From NCBI RefSeq assembly GCF_001039355.2, contig NW_019773792.1:169702-233701 (forward strand): a stretch of 64,000 bases of DNA. The letters are read 5' to 3'. Both the position numbers and the translations under genes were made by a program. Shown here piece by piece: positions 1-12,865 of this stretch (position 1 is the stretch's first letter; the number at the start of each line of letters is the position of its first letter). A model generated the notes under the pieces. That model saw only the letters and a program-made list of their open reading frames with translations. It did not search any database and was not told where the DNA came from. Origin of the DNA: Lingula anatina (Eukaryota > Brachiopoda > Lingulata > Lingulida > Lingulidae).

Positions 1-2302
1 TTTAGGGATTGGAAGAGCTGGAGATGACACTGCATTTGTAAAAATTATGAGAATGTGTCGAAGGAATTTGTCATCATTACATCCCCTTCCCTCATTCGTT
101 TTTTTCTTTCGATAGCAGTTTTTTTTCTTCTTAAAATATCACAAGATATTTTTACATATTTAGGCGTCTTTAACTGAAGAAACGGTTCGTATTCCCAGTA
201 TGAACTGAACAAAAGGTGTTAAGCAAAATAACCGAGACAAAAAGACAATTAAGACAAAAAAAAATGTTTACCGTAAATGAAACAGTCCCGCTAGATACAG
301 ACTGTGTGAATCATTGACAAAAAGTGATACATCCTTTTAAATAACTCCCGGGATGTCCAAGTAAGAAATAAGAAGACTATACAATATTGCTGTTATAAAC
401 ATCTTGCTGCGAGTTACGACGACAATCTTTCAGCAAAATCTCATTTAAAAACAAACAAAAAACATACATGAGATAATGAGAAAAATGGCTTGACATTACA
501 ATAAACTTCAAACACTTTATACTCAAAATAAAAATATTTGACGCAGCATTACCTTGAAGTCTTTCGGTACTTCTATACTGCCTTGTCAGTGTAGCTTCAA
601 GCTGTCCTTCGCGTAAAAAGCCGACTTAAAAACGAACTGTGACTTTAAGCGTGTCGGTAGCGTTTATCACGAGCGCGCTTAATCCCTGCGGATAAAGTAC
701 CACTGCAAACTTGAACAATTTATCACTTTGTGTAAATATTTGACATAACCTCCGAGTTGTAAAGGTAACAATTAGTAACAATTATTCCTGTAATTAGCGA
801 CAGCCGGTATCTAAGGTTTGATAGAGTTGGTAAATACCCAACAACCAGCTGGAGATCGTGAAATAAAAATCCTGCTGAAGTTGTGCGGGTTATCTGTATC
901 AATGAAAAAAGTGAAGCTTCGCTGAATATCCACGTCTGTTAGCAACTCACAAAACTGGAGTTTTAACGTCAGGGATTCGTGTATAAGTATTTGGTACATG
1001 CGCATTTCTATAAATCCACTATCTGATCTACGTTCCGTTAGCACTTCACATAACTTCAAGGACGTAGGTATCTATGTAACAACGTATTGCTTAAGCATTG
1101 CGACTTTGACCGGTGATCTGGTATGCCATGTCTTAATTCTCACCAATTTCTAACAAAACCGATGTTTGAAGTACTTCTTTCCAAATTAATATACGCCCAA
1201 ATGCCAGAAAATTAAGAATTGTAAGTTTGGTTTAAGTTCCGTCAAAATTGTGAAAAATTGAATAACTCGTTTTAAAAAGAAAATATTTGGAATAATAAAA
1301 ATGCATGCGTCAATGTCAAAGCATTGTCCAGATACTAAATAAATGATAAAGCCTTTTTACTTTTACTTTTTTTGGAATCCATTATCTTTATTAACTTCGT
1401 GGTGTTACTTGACTATAGAACGACATTTATTTTAGATAGCAATTTATTGAAATCCTTCATAATGATGTACATGTTACTGACAGCCTACATATCTTTTTCT
1501 AAGCAAATACTGGTCCAGTAAGTCATACCTTTGTGAAGATGTAACTCAAATGAGGATTCACATACGCCCACTACCTTAAGGGTGATGCTTTATCCTTATG
1601 AGTGTGTAAAAGTCTGTTTAAAACTACCCTCTTAAAGAAATTATCAGTTGAGAAAGTACAGTTGTGTTTATTTCAAATGAAAATCGTTTCAGACGTATAC
1701 CGATCCGGTCATAGGTAAATTCTACTCAATACTTGACTGAATTGGCTGACGTCAAAAGTTAAAATGAACAGTTTTAACATTAAATTTCATTGGTACAGTG
1801 TGTTGGCATGCGAAAATGTGTGGTCACGGGTCTATATTTTTCCGTAAAAGATTATTTTGCCGAGCTACAGATGTCGAAGACCTCCTTGTATTGGTGCATG
1901 TTTTACTCTTATGAAAACTAACAAATTTTAATTAAAATTAAATTTTAAAAGCACACGTACCGTCAATTTCACTTGTGCGATTAAATCAACATTTGATAGA
2001 CTTTTACTTTTTTGTAACAAAGGCAGGATAAAGCATGACATCTACATAAATATTTTAATTTCAATATCTATTTTTCAATTTTACAGACTAAAGTTTAACA
2101 TAAAAAACAAAGCCTTACAAAAATAAGTTTTTGTTTTCTGATTAATGGAAACTATACTGCTAAAGAAGAGCACACTGCTACAGAATTGATCGTTTTCTTC
2201 ATTGGCCTATATTCGCGGCATCTAGGAATTCTTTTACCTCCTGAAGTTGAGAGTTCGCGTTACACAATTTAGATCTTTATATTATGTTTATCATAAACAA
2301 CA
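1..2302. other. Gene-free 3' flank of CLCA
   Basis: No open frame with recognisable protein similarity is visible on either strand. The region is AT-rich, with no simple repeat of note. A minus-strand stretch near 550-625 ends in a good donor (CAAG|gtaatg) but lacks an ATG and a clear acceptor, so I do not call it an exon. Confidence 0.5.
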
Positions 2303-2308
2303 TTTATT
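2303..2308 (-). promoter_or_regulatory. Candidate polyadenylation signal of CLCA
   Basis: TTTATT on the plus strand reads AATAAA on the minus strand, about 104 nt past the CLCA stop codon. It is the first canonical hexamer downstream. Confidence 0.45.
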
Positions 2309-2411
2309 ATAGGTTCAGTGGTCTTTTTAGGATCTTAACCACATTTTGGTATTTTTAATTTAAATCAATCCACAAAAAAATAAAAAAGGAAAATAAATCC
2401 AAGATATCAGT

Positions 2412-5400
2412 CTAAATTCTAGGAGAAGCAGCAACTTTTCCTGCACTAGCCGCATGCTTCAATTTGTACGCCAAGAAGGCCACGATCCCAACAATGAGAA
2501 CCGTTCCTGCGACACAACCTCCTACTATGGCTGCAATTTGGCTCCCATTCAGACCGAGGTCTTCTAACTCAAATGCAGCAGACGACACAACATTGGAAGG
2601 CTCGCCATAGTGCCCAGCTGCGTCGATGGCGCGAACTGCGAAGGTCAAGAGCGTGTCATTTAATCCGTTGACCTTGACCTTGGCTTGGATCCGGTTGCCG
2701 GCGCCTAATGGTGTGATTACTTCTAGCAGTGTTGCCTTCGAGCTACTATCAAATCCAGCAGACACTTCGTCAAATGACTGGCCAACCCGAATATCGTAGC
2801 CTGTCACTGAAACAATATAAAACATACAATAAGATTGATTGTTTATTTTTACCTATTGACAAAAAGGTGAAACTCCCAAGACAGAATCACGTCGAGTTCA
2901 TTGATAATTATTATTTTAGTACGAATCGAAAGACTCACCAAACCGGGGCATAAGCAAGCTCAGCACCTGTTCTGTATTTCATGGACACATTTGGGACAAA
3001 GAAAGCCGAGGTATGTACTCGGTTTACGTATCGTTTTAAGTGTACCGTGTGTTTGAAAGAGGCAGTCGGGTTAATCATGAAATCAGCGTACCAGTACTTG
3101 CATCTTGGGAGTTCAACTCCCTTGATTAAAATATCAAGCACATGCACTTGAATTGTGATTAGAGAACAAACTGTACCTCGCATGTACCTAAGATGGTATA
3201 TTAGATCTTAGCATGTACTGATGAAGCTAGATAATTTCGACCAGATATCACAGAAAAAATCAGACCTTCACATTACCTTTGCCGTAGTCAAGGTCCTCCC
3301 CTGGTTCTGTCCACTCTAGAGTGACCACTTTGGCGTCTTGGTCATAAGAGATCACCAGCAGGTCGATGATGCGGCTTGGAGGATATGGGTCTTGACCAGA
3401 GGTGTAATTGGTCACAACGAATGAACCGGCGTTCGTTGCTCTGTTCATCTTTGGTGCTGGAACCTTCCTTACTGGTTCCATCGCTCCTAAAATAGGAATT
3501 TAAAAAAATATATATAAACATTCAATAAATAAGGGACATCACGACGTAAATTTCACCATAATCTTTTTACAGGTGTTGATTTAGTTTAAAACATGTTTAT
3601 TTTTAGTTTATGTTAGATTAACTCTGGAAAAGCATGTTACATGTCACAACCCCAAATTAAAAGACATCAAAGAGGGTGAATTCGATAGTTTCATATTCTT
3701 ATGTTTAGTTAAAAGAACAAAAGTTTAACTTAATATGTGGTTCGTAATTTAAAATAGCATCACGCCATTGGCCATAACACAGTTTAACATTTATTTTATC
3801 AACATGATCAAATTTTGCTCTGACTTGCCTGAAACTTTGGTCAGTTATATAACCAGGTATAGTCAAATACAGTGAAATACGAAGTAAAAAAATAATACAA
3901 TGAAAAACTAGACAAGCACTCAGAGAGCGCAGACCTCCGCCAAGGCAGCAAAGTCTCCCTCCAATGCCGTTTCAACCCTAAATTTTCGATATTTTTGATT
4001 ACTGATTATTGATTGATTATTGATCCAGATCACCACCAAAAACTAATAATCTATTCCTTGGTCCACTTCTGACAGTTCCTGAAATTTTAATCAAAATCGG
4101 TCCATAACTTAGTTTTTTTATTATTGATTATTGATTATTGATTTATAATTAATCCGGATCACCACCAAAAACTAATCATCTCTTCCTTGGCCCATTTCTG
4201 ACAGTTCCTGAAAATTTCATCCAAATCGGTCCATAACTTTTTGAGTTATGTTGATGACAGACAGACAGAAAGACAGACAGACAGACAAACAGGGGTGAAA
4301 ACAACCTCCTTGGCGAAGGTAATAAACCCAGTAATGTTTTTAAACACAATATACATTGTAGCAAGAAGGCATCAGATACAATCCCTTGGTTTTAGTACCT
4401 GGTGTTGCGAAGGCTACTCCGCTCCCGCCTCCTATCTTGAACATGGCCATTCCCGGCTTTGTCTCGGCTCTGACATCGACGGAATACCGGTCATTTGAGT
4501 TCATTGTCGTGAAGTAGGCCGAGTAGACGCCGTCGTCTGCTTCATTGTCGGAGCCTAGTAAAACAACGGAACACTGGTGTCAGTTAATCCATGAGGCATA
4601 AAAATTTGAGCAGTTTTCTAGTAAAATTTTAATGATCAAAACTGGATGAAACAGAGAACAAATGTGTTACACACTGACGGGCTGTTGTAACCTGCCATCC
4701 AAATAATGTTCGCTTGTGGGATGTGAAATATAGGCCTTGAGACACAGAGTAACACAGAGTGGTTGTTTTTTTTTTATGACTCGTGGGTATCTAGGGCGTG
4801 GGGTACAAGATTATTGGTATCTACAGTGTACCATACAAGAGAGTTTGTTCCACTCTATTGTATTCAGGGTGTACGATGCACCTACCTGCTCCGTTATCCC
4901 GCAGCTGCAGGGTGACTCTGTCCTGACTGAGAGGTCGTTCAACATATGCAGTGACATTCGCATACAGCACAGGTGTATACCCCCGGGTCACCTCGGCATA
5001 GATCACCGTCTTAAGTGGGTACACGGCGTTAAGCCTGTTGACCCATGCCCGAACCCTGACTGGCTCCTTGTATCCCTGGGGGTGTGATCGCACGCTCACG
5101 GTGACCACTTGCTTGACTAGGGCGGGGGCAGTGTGTTCGATATTGTATGTCCAGTCACCGACCTACAAAGGGATTTTGATAGCTTTAATTTTAGTTTTGA
5201 TATTTTCTAAGAGGCAGCTCTAGGGGGAACTTTGTTATCTTTTAAAGGTAGTTAACAACGGTTTTGAAATAGGTGAAAGCACGGCCAAACCACCGACTTT
5301 AAATATCAAGTAGCTAGACAGTGTTGCAAAATGTTTTTACCGCATCAAACTACTCTCAGAGTAAGCAAAATTCAAAGCCATATGTGCTCTGATTTAAAAT

Positions 5401-6383
5401 ACAAAAGTGTGTTTCGTCTCACAATGCATCGCAAACTATACTACCCGATCTCCGAACATGTATCAGTGAAACAAAATTACAATTGGGTATTATTTCGTTT
5501 ATATAACCATGCTTACCTCGGCTGTGTTAAAAGCAAACTGTATAGTCTTCGTTGAGTTGTATTCCTGATATTCGGGCGAGTTCAGGTCGAACCGTTTAGC
5601 ACTGGGGCTGGTTAGGCTGACAGCGATAGAACCCAGTTTAGGAAACATGAAGATGAATTTCGTGTCCACGCCTACTGTCTCGTCCACGGCCACCACGCCC
5701 TCGTAGGTGCTGCCCTCTTTCGGCAGAACCACGGACTGACGAACCAGCTGTAGCAAACAATTAAAATATACATGTCTCTGCTGGATTAAATCCATTTCTT
5801 TGAATTTATATGATTTTTCTTTCCAACACAATCAATCAACTTAACATAAGGATTCTTTTTTATTTTGTTTTCACTATTGATAAGGGTTCATCACCTCGAG
5901 AAAAAGTGGACTGGGTCTTGAGACTTCAGTTACTATAATACCTAACGGAATTTTCGTCAGTCAAGATGGAGAAACCACTGATTATACTTTTGTTATTTAT
6001 TTAGCCCATGAGTCGAAGAAACAAGGTAGTTGTGGGAGTTTTAAAATTAGGCAATTTAAAAGTACAGTCACGCACCACGGCAGCATCTTTACTAGGATCA
6101 CCCATGCCAGCAGTAGCAGCGTCCATAGCGGCGTCCAGTGCAGTTGAGAAGTCGCTCTCAGAGTAATAAAACGTTTTACCACCTGCAATGTCATTTATTG
6201 ATTCTTGTAAATACCAGTTTACTATACATAAATCCGTTCAGTATCCGAACAGAGACATGGAAAGACTTCAGATAAGCCGTCAACATTAAAATTGCAGTTT
6301 AGTAAGTTTTACACAGCTGTTGTCTGTCAATATCTCTTGTCATTGCACCTTCCTTGTTATATGTGCATAATATTTCAAGGATC

Positions 6384-6422
<39 letters not shown>

Positions 6423-7013
6423 GATAGATAAGAAAAAAGCAAACAAATAAATAAAGGCATTAAAATGGCATTACCGGATTTTTTGGACGCCACATCCAGT
6501 CCATCGTCAACCTTCCCGTAGCCGATAGCAGTGACGACGATCCCAGTTCCCTCTATATCTGACTTCATGACGTCAGCCACGGAGGGGTTTTCCGTCTCAT
6601 ATCCGTCAGACATCAAGACAATGTGGGCGTTCTCCAAACTGCGCCCGCCTGCGCTCAGCATCTGGATAAATTCAGTGAAATACGACCAAAAAAGTTTGAA
6701 AAGACCGTAATTTTAAAGAATTATTAAATAACCATATAAGCTACTGAAGGTAAATATTTTAACCAAATATTGATGGATAATTAATCTACCTTTCGTTTCT
6801 GTTTATATACAATGAAAATTTTCCCACTAAATTACATAGTTTGTAATTATTGTAAAATAATTTCATGTTTGCGAACTTTTTTGGTCGAGTGTATAAACGT
6901 TCACCATTCCTGTTTATACTATAATGTAATGCTTTTGAATGTTAGTCTCGTCATGCGAGTTATTGTAATAAAATGATGCGAACACGCACGCGCGTGTGTG
7001 TGTGTGCGCGCGC

Positions 7014-7053
<40 letters not shown>

Positions 7054-7366
7054 AATCGTACCGTCTTCGCTTTCTGTAAACCTTGTCCTATTGCCGTAGA
7101 ACCACCCACAAGGTTTGGCATATACTGTGCAAGCGACCCAATAAGCCTGTCTTTGTCGGCCTCGCTGCTCAGCTTACGGAGTCCTAAGAAGGGCAAATCC
7201 AAGGCCTGGTTGTTGAAAAGAATAACCCCGACCTCTATGCCGAGAGGTACAGATTCCCGGATAAATGAGGTGGCGGACTGGAGGACTTTAAACGCACGAT
7301 CTTTCTGAAAAAGGGTAAATATGAAGTGAGAAAAATCTCAAAAAAAANNNNNNNNNNNNNNNNNNN

Positions 7367-7448
<82 letters not shown>

Positions 7449-10400
7449 AATGAATAAAATAAAAAAGAAATTAAAAATAAAAAAATTAAATAATACTTAT
7501 ACTAATGAAATAAATGCACGGATAAACAAAGTAAAAAAAAAACAAAGATTCCTTTGCAAATGGGGTAGTGCCAAAAATCTTGAATCGCTATTGTTACTCA
7601 CTTCGTTCATACTCTGCGAGACGTCTAAAACCAGAGCAAGCCGTTCGCCGTCCAATTCTACTCCTGTCGAAGTGACTTTACGTCTAGGATAAAGGACCCG
7701 GAAAGATGGCTCAGTGTCGGTGATCTCACGTGGTTGGCCCTCCTTTCCTGCGCACAGAATCGATAAGTAAGTTTACAAAATATTTTTGTCCTTCTCAAGA
7801 TTTGCGATAAAATGTAAAGTAATGAAAACTATACATTCTACTTTTAAAGAAGATGTAAGCTGTATATTTACATTCACCCCCCCCCCACTCTCTCTCTCTC
7901 TCTCTCTCTCGTGACATATTTGATAATACCGATTTCTTCCATTGCACCAGATGACCTAGTCCAAGCCACCGAATGCAGCAGGTGTGCCACGAAGCAATCT
8001 CACCTGTAAAATCCTCGTGTTCTTTTATAACGTCCCAGGTACCCGTGTTACACAGCTTATTCTGCTTGTTGGGTGCAAACTGACTGTGCTGCATAGACGG
8101 CTCCGTGGCCTTCATCTCACAGAAAGAGTCAACCTGGAACGCAGTAGATCTAAGTGTCCTTATATGGATCATATTAGCAATTGGTGTAATTTTATTTTAC
8201 ATATAAACTTTAAAGTTTGGCAAGGGGCTTGATCTTTTAACCCATCATCCTCAGTTCAGCAATTNAATACCGATTTCTTCCATTGCACCAGATGACCTAG
8301 TCCAAGCCAGCGAATGCAGCAGGTGTGCCACGAACCAATCTCACCTGTAAAATCCTCGTGTTCTTTTATAACGTCCCAGGTACCCGTGTTACACAGCTTA
8401 TTCTGCTTGTTGGGTGCAAACTGACTGTGCTGCATAGACGGCTCCGTGGCCTTCTTCTCACAGAAAGAGTCAACCTGGAACGCAGTAGATCTAAGTGTCC
8501 TTATATGGATCATATTAGCAATTGGTGTAATTTTATTTTACATATAAACTTTAAAGTTTGGCAAGGGGCTTGATCTTTTAACCCATCATCCTCAGTTCAG
8601 CAATTAGGGAAAAATCGGTTATTTTTTCTTTCTTTACTACGCAAATCTTTCAAATTTGTTTATTTATTTATCAAATCTGCAAAGTTCACTTAGAGTGAAG
8701 AAGAGAAAATGACATTAAATAAACTAACCGAGTCGATGAACTGGTAGAACATGACCGAAGCCTTGGCGGTGTTTCTGGTCAGGAAAGGATAAAAGCGGCA
8801 GTCCTTCTCTGGGAGCCCAGTAAGACGACTTAACATGCATCGTCTAGCCGTCTTCCCGTCGTAGACCTTGTAAGTGCCGCGAACCTGCAAAATTGAAGGA
8901 GCATAAACAATTAAAATAATTTTCCTTGTAAATGCTTAATTTTGTCATCATATGATAATAGTTGCTACGGCTTGTTTGTTTTTTCTTTAAAGTTGGATTC
9001 ACTTTCGATTTTCACCACGTATTGATCAAAAGGTTTTTTTTTTAATATATCCTACATTCAATATTTCATAAAGTCGTTGAAAATTCCAGTCATGGACTTT
9101 TACTTCGAAAGTCGTTACTAGCACTCCACCCCGCCACTAACCAGTAGATATTATTAATACCATACCCCAACCCTTCCACCCTCCACCAAATTTGTGAAAT
9201 TTGATGTTAATAAAATGATACCAGGAGCATATCATTCCACAGTCATTTATCTCCCCCAAAGTATTGGTTCAGTAGGGGTGACACTTTTATTGTCCAGTGT
9301 GTGTAGTACCCCTCCCCCCCTTATTAAAACTACTTGTATATACAACAAGTGTACTGTAGTTGTTATACCACTTCCTCCACTCAACCCCTCCCCTACCTAC
9401 CCTCGACGAACACCCGGTGACAGTGGGCCTCCCGTTGGCCCCCACGTAGAACAGCGGGTAGTTTTCGTCCTCTACCAGACCGTACTCGTCAAATACGCCA
9501 TAGCGAAGATGGGCAAACTCATGGACGATCACGCGCCCTGAAACAGAATATATATATGTACGAGAAGCTACTGTTTCATAATGGAAAGACACTTGAGATA
9601 AGGACCTGTTCTACAAAATGTATATTAAATATTTTAGTCTATTCAGTGTTAAGAAACGAAGTTAGAGGAGTTGTAGAGATTTGAGTCACAGTGAATATTT
9701 ATAGGCCTAAACTACACAGACGAAAGTGTCACATTGCACTGTCGATATTTTCCTTTTAGTGTCCAGTGCCGACAACAATTTAAACTTAATTATGACATTA
9801 TTGTCCTCTAGAAGCCTTTATTGCGAGGGTCTTCCGAGATAGGCGGAAAAGAGTTTTCGCTTTAATAATTAATGGTTTGTTCCTGGTAGAAGTGAACTTT
9901 CATTATTAGGGTTTACTTGCTCACTCTTAGAGGAAATTTTACCATAAAATCAACTGTTCTTTTTTTTTTAAATTTCAGACGCCTTTTAAATTATGTCGAA
10001 ACCAATTTTTTCCTCAAAATTCCTCCCCTCCTATTAGGTTGCCGTGATAAACCCATACTGGTTTAGGGACGTTATCTCGTAATTGCCGTACACAAGATTA
10101 ATATTACATCAATGCATACTGTGGTTTTTGTCTACATTGTAGATACATGACATAAAAGTCCACAGTAGAGGAATGCGTTCTGTCTTATACTGCAAAAATA
10201 GTACAGTTCTCAGTGCTGTCTCAGTTAAGAGATATGACCGTGTTGACGATAATTGGCATTTATCTGTGGCATCTTTTAAGTAGATATTTGCACATAAATG
10301 CTATGAGCCGGGCAGGTAGATTTAGGGCCCTTTTAAATTTGTCATTGTACGACGGGCTGGGTCTCTTAGTTGGCCTACATGCCTCAAAGTACACTTAAAC

Positions 10401-12047
10401 CCCAGTATACACTATCGGCAAGTTTCTTCCTAATACTTACAACGTACATGTATAGTTAGGAGTGTGCAATAAATAGTTTCCACTCAAACCTATTCAATTT
10501 ATTGTAAATGTATGTTGAATGAACTTGATTGAAATATTGCTGTTCCCACCCATTTTAAAAACGTTTTCATTAAAAAGTGTTTAATGAGTTTTTGGCTTCT
10601 TATCAGTCGTTTGTATGACGCATATTGGAGTCCAGCTTTTTTATTCGGTCATTTAATAAGCCAACGCGTAAGTGACTGACGGGTAAATGAATGTTTTAGG
10701 AACAAACGAAAGCAACAGGTTTTTCAATACCAGTTTCATCAACACTGGATAGTGCTATATCCTACATTTAACACTATCCATTGGATAAAATTGGTTAAAA
10801 CCTCTTTATAGTTATCCTGGGGATAGCAGCATTGGGTAGCAACATCAGAGACAAATATTAAAATCTTGCGTTAAGAAATTATTATTTTACCCACAGGATA
10901 ACTGTCCTGTGGATAGCAATGGGCCCTGTGTGCTAATATACAGCATAATAATAATAAAGTTATTTAGCACAAGCTGGAATTTTTCTCACCGTCAGCTCAC
11001 CGGTCAGAGGTCTCCGACAGACTGACTCACACATTTTAGATATTTATTAATATTTTAATATTAATATATACAATATCTTAAAAGATTAGACGACATATTC
11101 CACAAAAATAAATAAATAAATAAATAAAATGTACGCACCCGGATCTCCCCAGTTGTACTCTCTGTTGGTGCCGTTGTCCAGAACGTATTCCGGCGTCACA
11201 TGAACGTACTCGGCCGGCTCCCCGCACTCTCCGGGCTGCTTGGTGTACGGCACGTGACCATACACCGGATTGCTGTGGTCCACACGGAAGTCCGCCTTGG
11301 AAAAGGTCTCCAGTGTTGCCTTCTCGTACTCGGGGCGGTCCCTCCAGGTCTCTGGGATAAGGATGCTCACGTTACGGAAGTAGGCACGCTGGCGTGTGGC
11401 GGTGTGGAGGTATGGAGAGGCAGACGTGAAGAGTTTCTGGTGGAGGAATTAAAAGATTATAGTAATTATAGGAACGACAAAAATGAGAGAGAGATAGAGA
11501 GAGAGAGGGGGGGAGGAGAGAGAGAGAAGGGGAATAGACAAAGGGAACGGACAAATTCCTGTTTTTTCTTCGATAGAAGGATCATTGTGACGTTTTATTG
11601 AGTTAATTTTCGATATCATTTCAGTTTTCTTAACGATATTTATTTACAAATGGCAATTTTTTTTCAAGCGGAATACCGACACATTTTAACGTTAGTTCTG
11701 AGAAATTATTTGATTTCGCCTTTTTCTATGACATGATTTACGTTACCAGAATAAAGAAAATTTACCTTACTACTTAAAGGACTACATTTACTTTCTTCTT
11801 TCTTAACTTTGCATTTCGCTCTCACTATATACAGTAAATATTATAGAAGACAATTATTGTCGCAGTAATGAAAAATTACCTTAATTTCGTCAATCATGGC
11901 CAAGTTTTCCTTGACGCTGTGATGTATGGCCACTAGTACGCCCTCGTAGCCGTTATTCTTGAAGGACATGAGTGAGTTCTGACCCGCATTGCTCCCTACT
12001 GCCAGTGCCACCAAGACCAGGAGACCCGTCAGGGAAGTCATCTCCAT
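2412..12047 (-). CDS. CLCA: Calcium-activated chloride channel regulator (CLCA family), 14 exons
   Basis: CLCA proteins are secreted or membrane-tethered, self-cleaving metalloproteases that modulate calcium-activated chloride currents and mucus biology. Exons, 5' to 3': 12047-11880, 11436-11139, 9537-9401, 8884-8729, 8474-8345 (or its copy 8133-8004), 7747-7602, 7304-7062, 6661-6475, 6182-6076, 5747-5517, 5162-4886, 4554-4399, 3486-3277, 2806-2412. All phases chain, giving about 946 aa (vertebrate CLCAs about 910-945). A signal peptide opens exon 1. HEFAH followed by LRYGVFDEYG (about residues 161-175) is the zinc protease motif. The VWA domain has a complete MIDAS: DVSQS (338-342), a GGSTAIG loop and a MSDG loop. 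A fibronectin-like region (TLEWTEPGEDLDYGKG, then VTGYDIRVG) precedes a TM helix near residues 905-929 and a short basic tail, so it is a type I membrane form. ATGs at codons 1 and 3 are both possible starts. Confidence 0.93.
3933..4320. mobile_element. Non-autonomous DNA element in CLCA intron 12
   Basis: The ends are inverted: ACCTCCGCCAAGGCAG at 3933 and the complement of ACCTTCGCCAAGGAG ending at 4320. Inside are two direct repeats of about 90 bp (4019-4110 and 4151-4239), both containing ATCACCACCAAAAACTAAT, CTGACAGTTCCTGAAA and ATCGGTCCATAACTT. They are followed by a CAGA-rich run (about 4257-4290). I know this sequence type as a widespread invertebrate repeat; family assignment is not made. 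Confidence 0.6.
6386..6420. repeat. (AAT)n microsatellite
   Basis: About eleven ATA/AAT units lie in CLCA intron 8, about 55 bp from the exon 8 donor. Confidence 0.9.
6993..7052. repeat. (GT)n/(GC)n then (GA)n microsatellite beside an exon
   Basis: A GT/GC tract runs into about 19 GA units ending nine bases from the CLCA exon 7 donor at 7061. On the transcribed strand this is a CU-rich tract immediately inside the intron. Confidence 0.9.
7348..7443. repeat. Assembly gap (19 N) followed by (AT)n
   Basis: N bases occupy 7348-7366, then about 38 AT units run to 7443. It lies in CLCA intron 6, between exons 7304-7062 and 7747-7602. The true AT length is unknown. Confidence 0.95.
7888..7910. repeat. 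(CT)n microsatellite after a C8 run
   Basis: A C-rich run followed by CT repeats lies between CLCA exon 6 and the duplicated exon 5. Confidence 0.85.
7925..8605 (-). repeat. 340-bp tandem duplication carrying CLCA exon 5
   Basis: Copies are 7925-8264 and 8266-8605, separated by one N at 8265. They differ at about three positions: ccaccg/ccagcg, gaagcaa/gaaccaa and ttcatct/ttcttct, the last changing Met to Lys in the exon. Each copy carries the full 130-nt exon (8004-8133 and 8345-8474) with both splice sites. Because 130 is not a multiple of three, using both copies would shift the frame, so only one can be used in a transcript. An uncollapsed haplotype at an assembly join is the simplest reading. 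Confidence 0.9.
11484..11530. repeat. Purine-rich (GA)n tract
   Basis: An imperfect GA/GGGA run lies in CLCA intron 1, about 50 bp upstream (transcript sense) of exon 2. On the coding strand it is a long pyrimidine tract leading towards the acceptor. Confidence 0.7.
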
Positions 12048-12865
12048 GGAAATGATCCTTGGAAATGTAATTTAATGTTCACGCAAAATAATTCAATCGT
12101 ATAACCAAATTTCCATAAAACATGCGACTTCATTCCCTCGAGTATTTTGTTTAGTTTGCAGTGTAACAAAATTTTTGGGAAAAAAAAAATAAAACGCAAA
12201 ATTGGTTCCCCAAATTCTTCATACTCTGTTGAATAAAAGTAACCTGCTTACTGATGCTTCCTTAGGTTAGCATCAAGATTGGCCGATGTTCAGATCTCAA
12301 ACATCTCATGCTATATAATAGTTCCTATTTGCATTTCAGGCATCGTCGTATTAAAAATACTAACGTAACAGCTATAATAAAGTTATGACAATATCCAACC
12401 TAATTAATTTAAGGTTAACTTGGGACATGACTATTTGAAAAAAAAACTACTTACTTTTTAAGTGTTTTTAAGCGGACTATCAAAAGCCTACAACGCTGCG
12501 TCAGTGCTCGCCGTCAATTACGCAAGACGGTATGAGGCCTAATAATTCTCTGCCCTCAAGATTTACTCAGCGCTCTTTCTCGCTATCAAGAACTCATTCT
12601 ACAGCAACCCGCGTACCCTTTGTGTACCAATCACGATCACTTTGTTCCCAGGTCGATTTTTCTATTCACAGTCTTTGTCCTAGGACTAAATACTATCGCA
12701 GACTCTTCGAAAGCGTGGGTCGGCCATTGGAAGGGGAATAAACACTTAGTTGAAGTAAGTTCAGTTGTTTATTTGAGTCAGGGAGGAAACGGGACTATTT
12801 GTCCACACGGAGTGATAAAATGATTTGTCCGTCAACAAAACGTTCAGAAATCATGGGGCGTTTTT
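12048..12865. other. CLCA upstream region
   Basis: This is the 5' flank of CLCA. I see no gene. A moderately GC-richer patch around 12480-12760 carries short plus-strand frames without family resemblance. No TATA box was placed with confidence. Confidence 0.4.

Noticed and set aside
541-625. Possible exon with donor CAAG|gtaatg on the minus strand
   Set aside because: No ATG, no clear acceptor and no protein similarity; a 5' UTR exon cannot be shown from sequence alone.
2935-3183. 82-codon minus-strand frame in CLCA intron 13
   Set aside because: It lies between two exons that already join in frame, and it has no matching splice phase or homology.
4241-4498. Plus-strand frame with QTDRQTDRQT repeats
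   Set aside because: It is the CAGA-type tail of the DNA element at 3933-4320 running into CLCA exon 12 antisense.
10730-10925. GGATA/TATCC-rich stretch resembling an inverted repeat
   Set aside because: Arms are short and interrupted, and no clear terminal pairing could be set.
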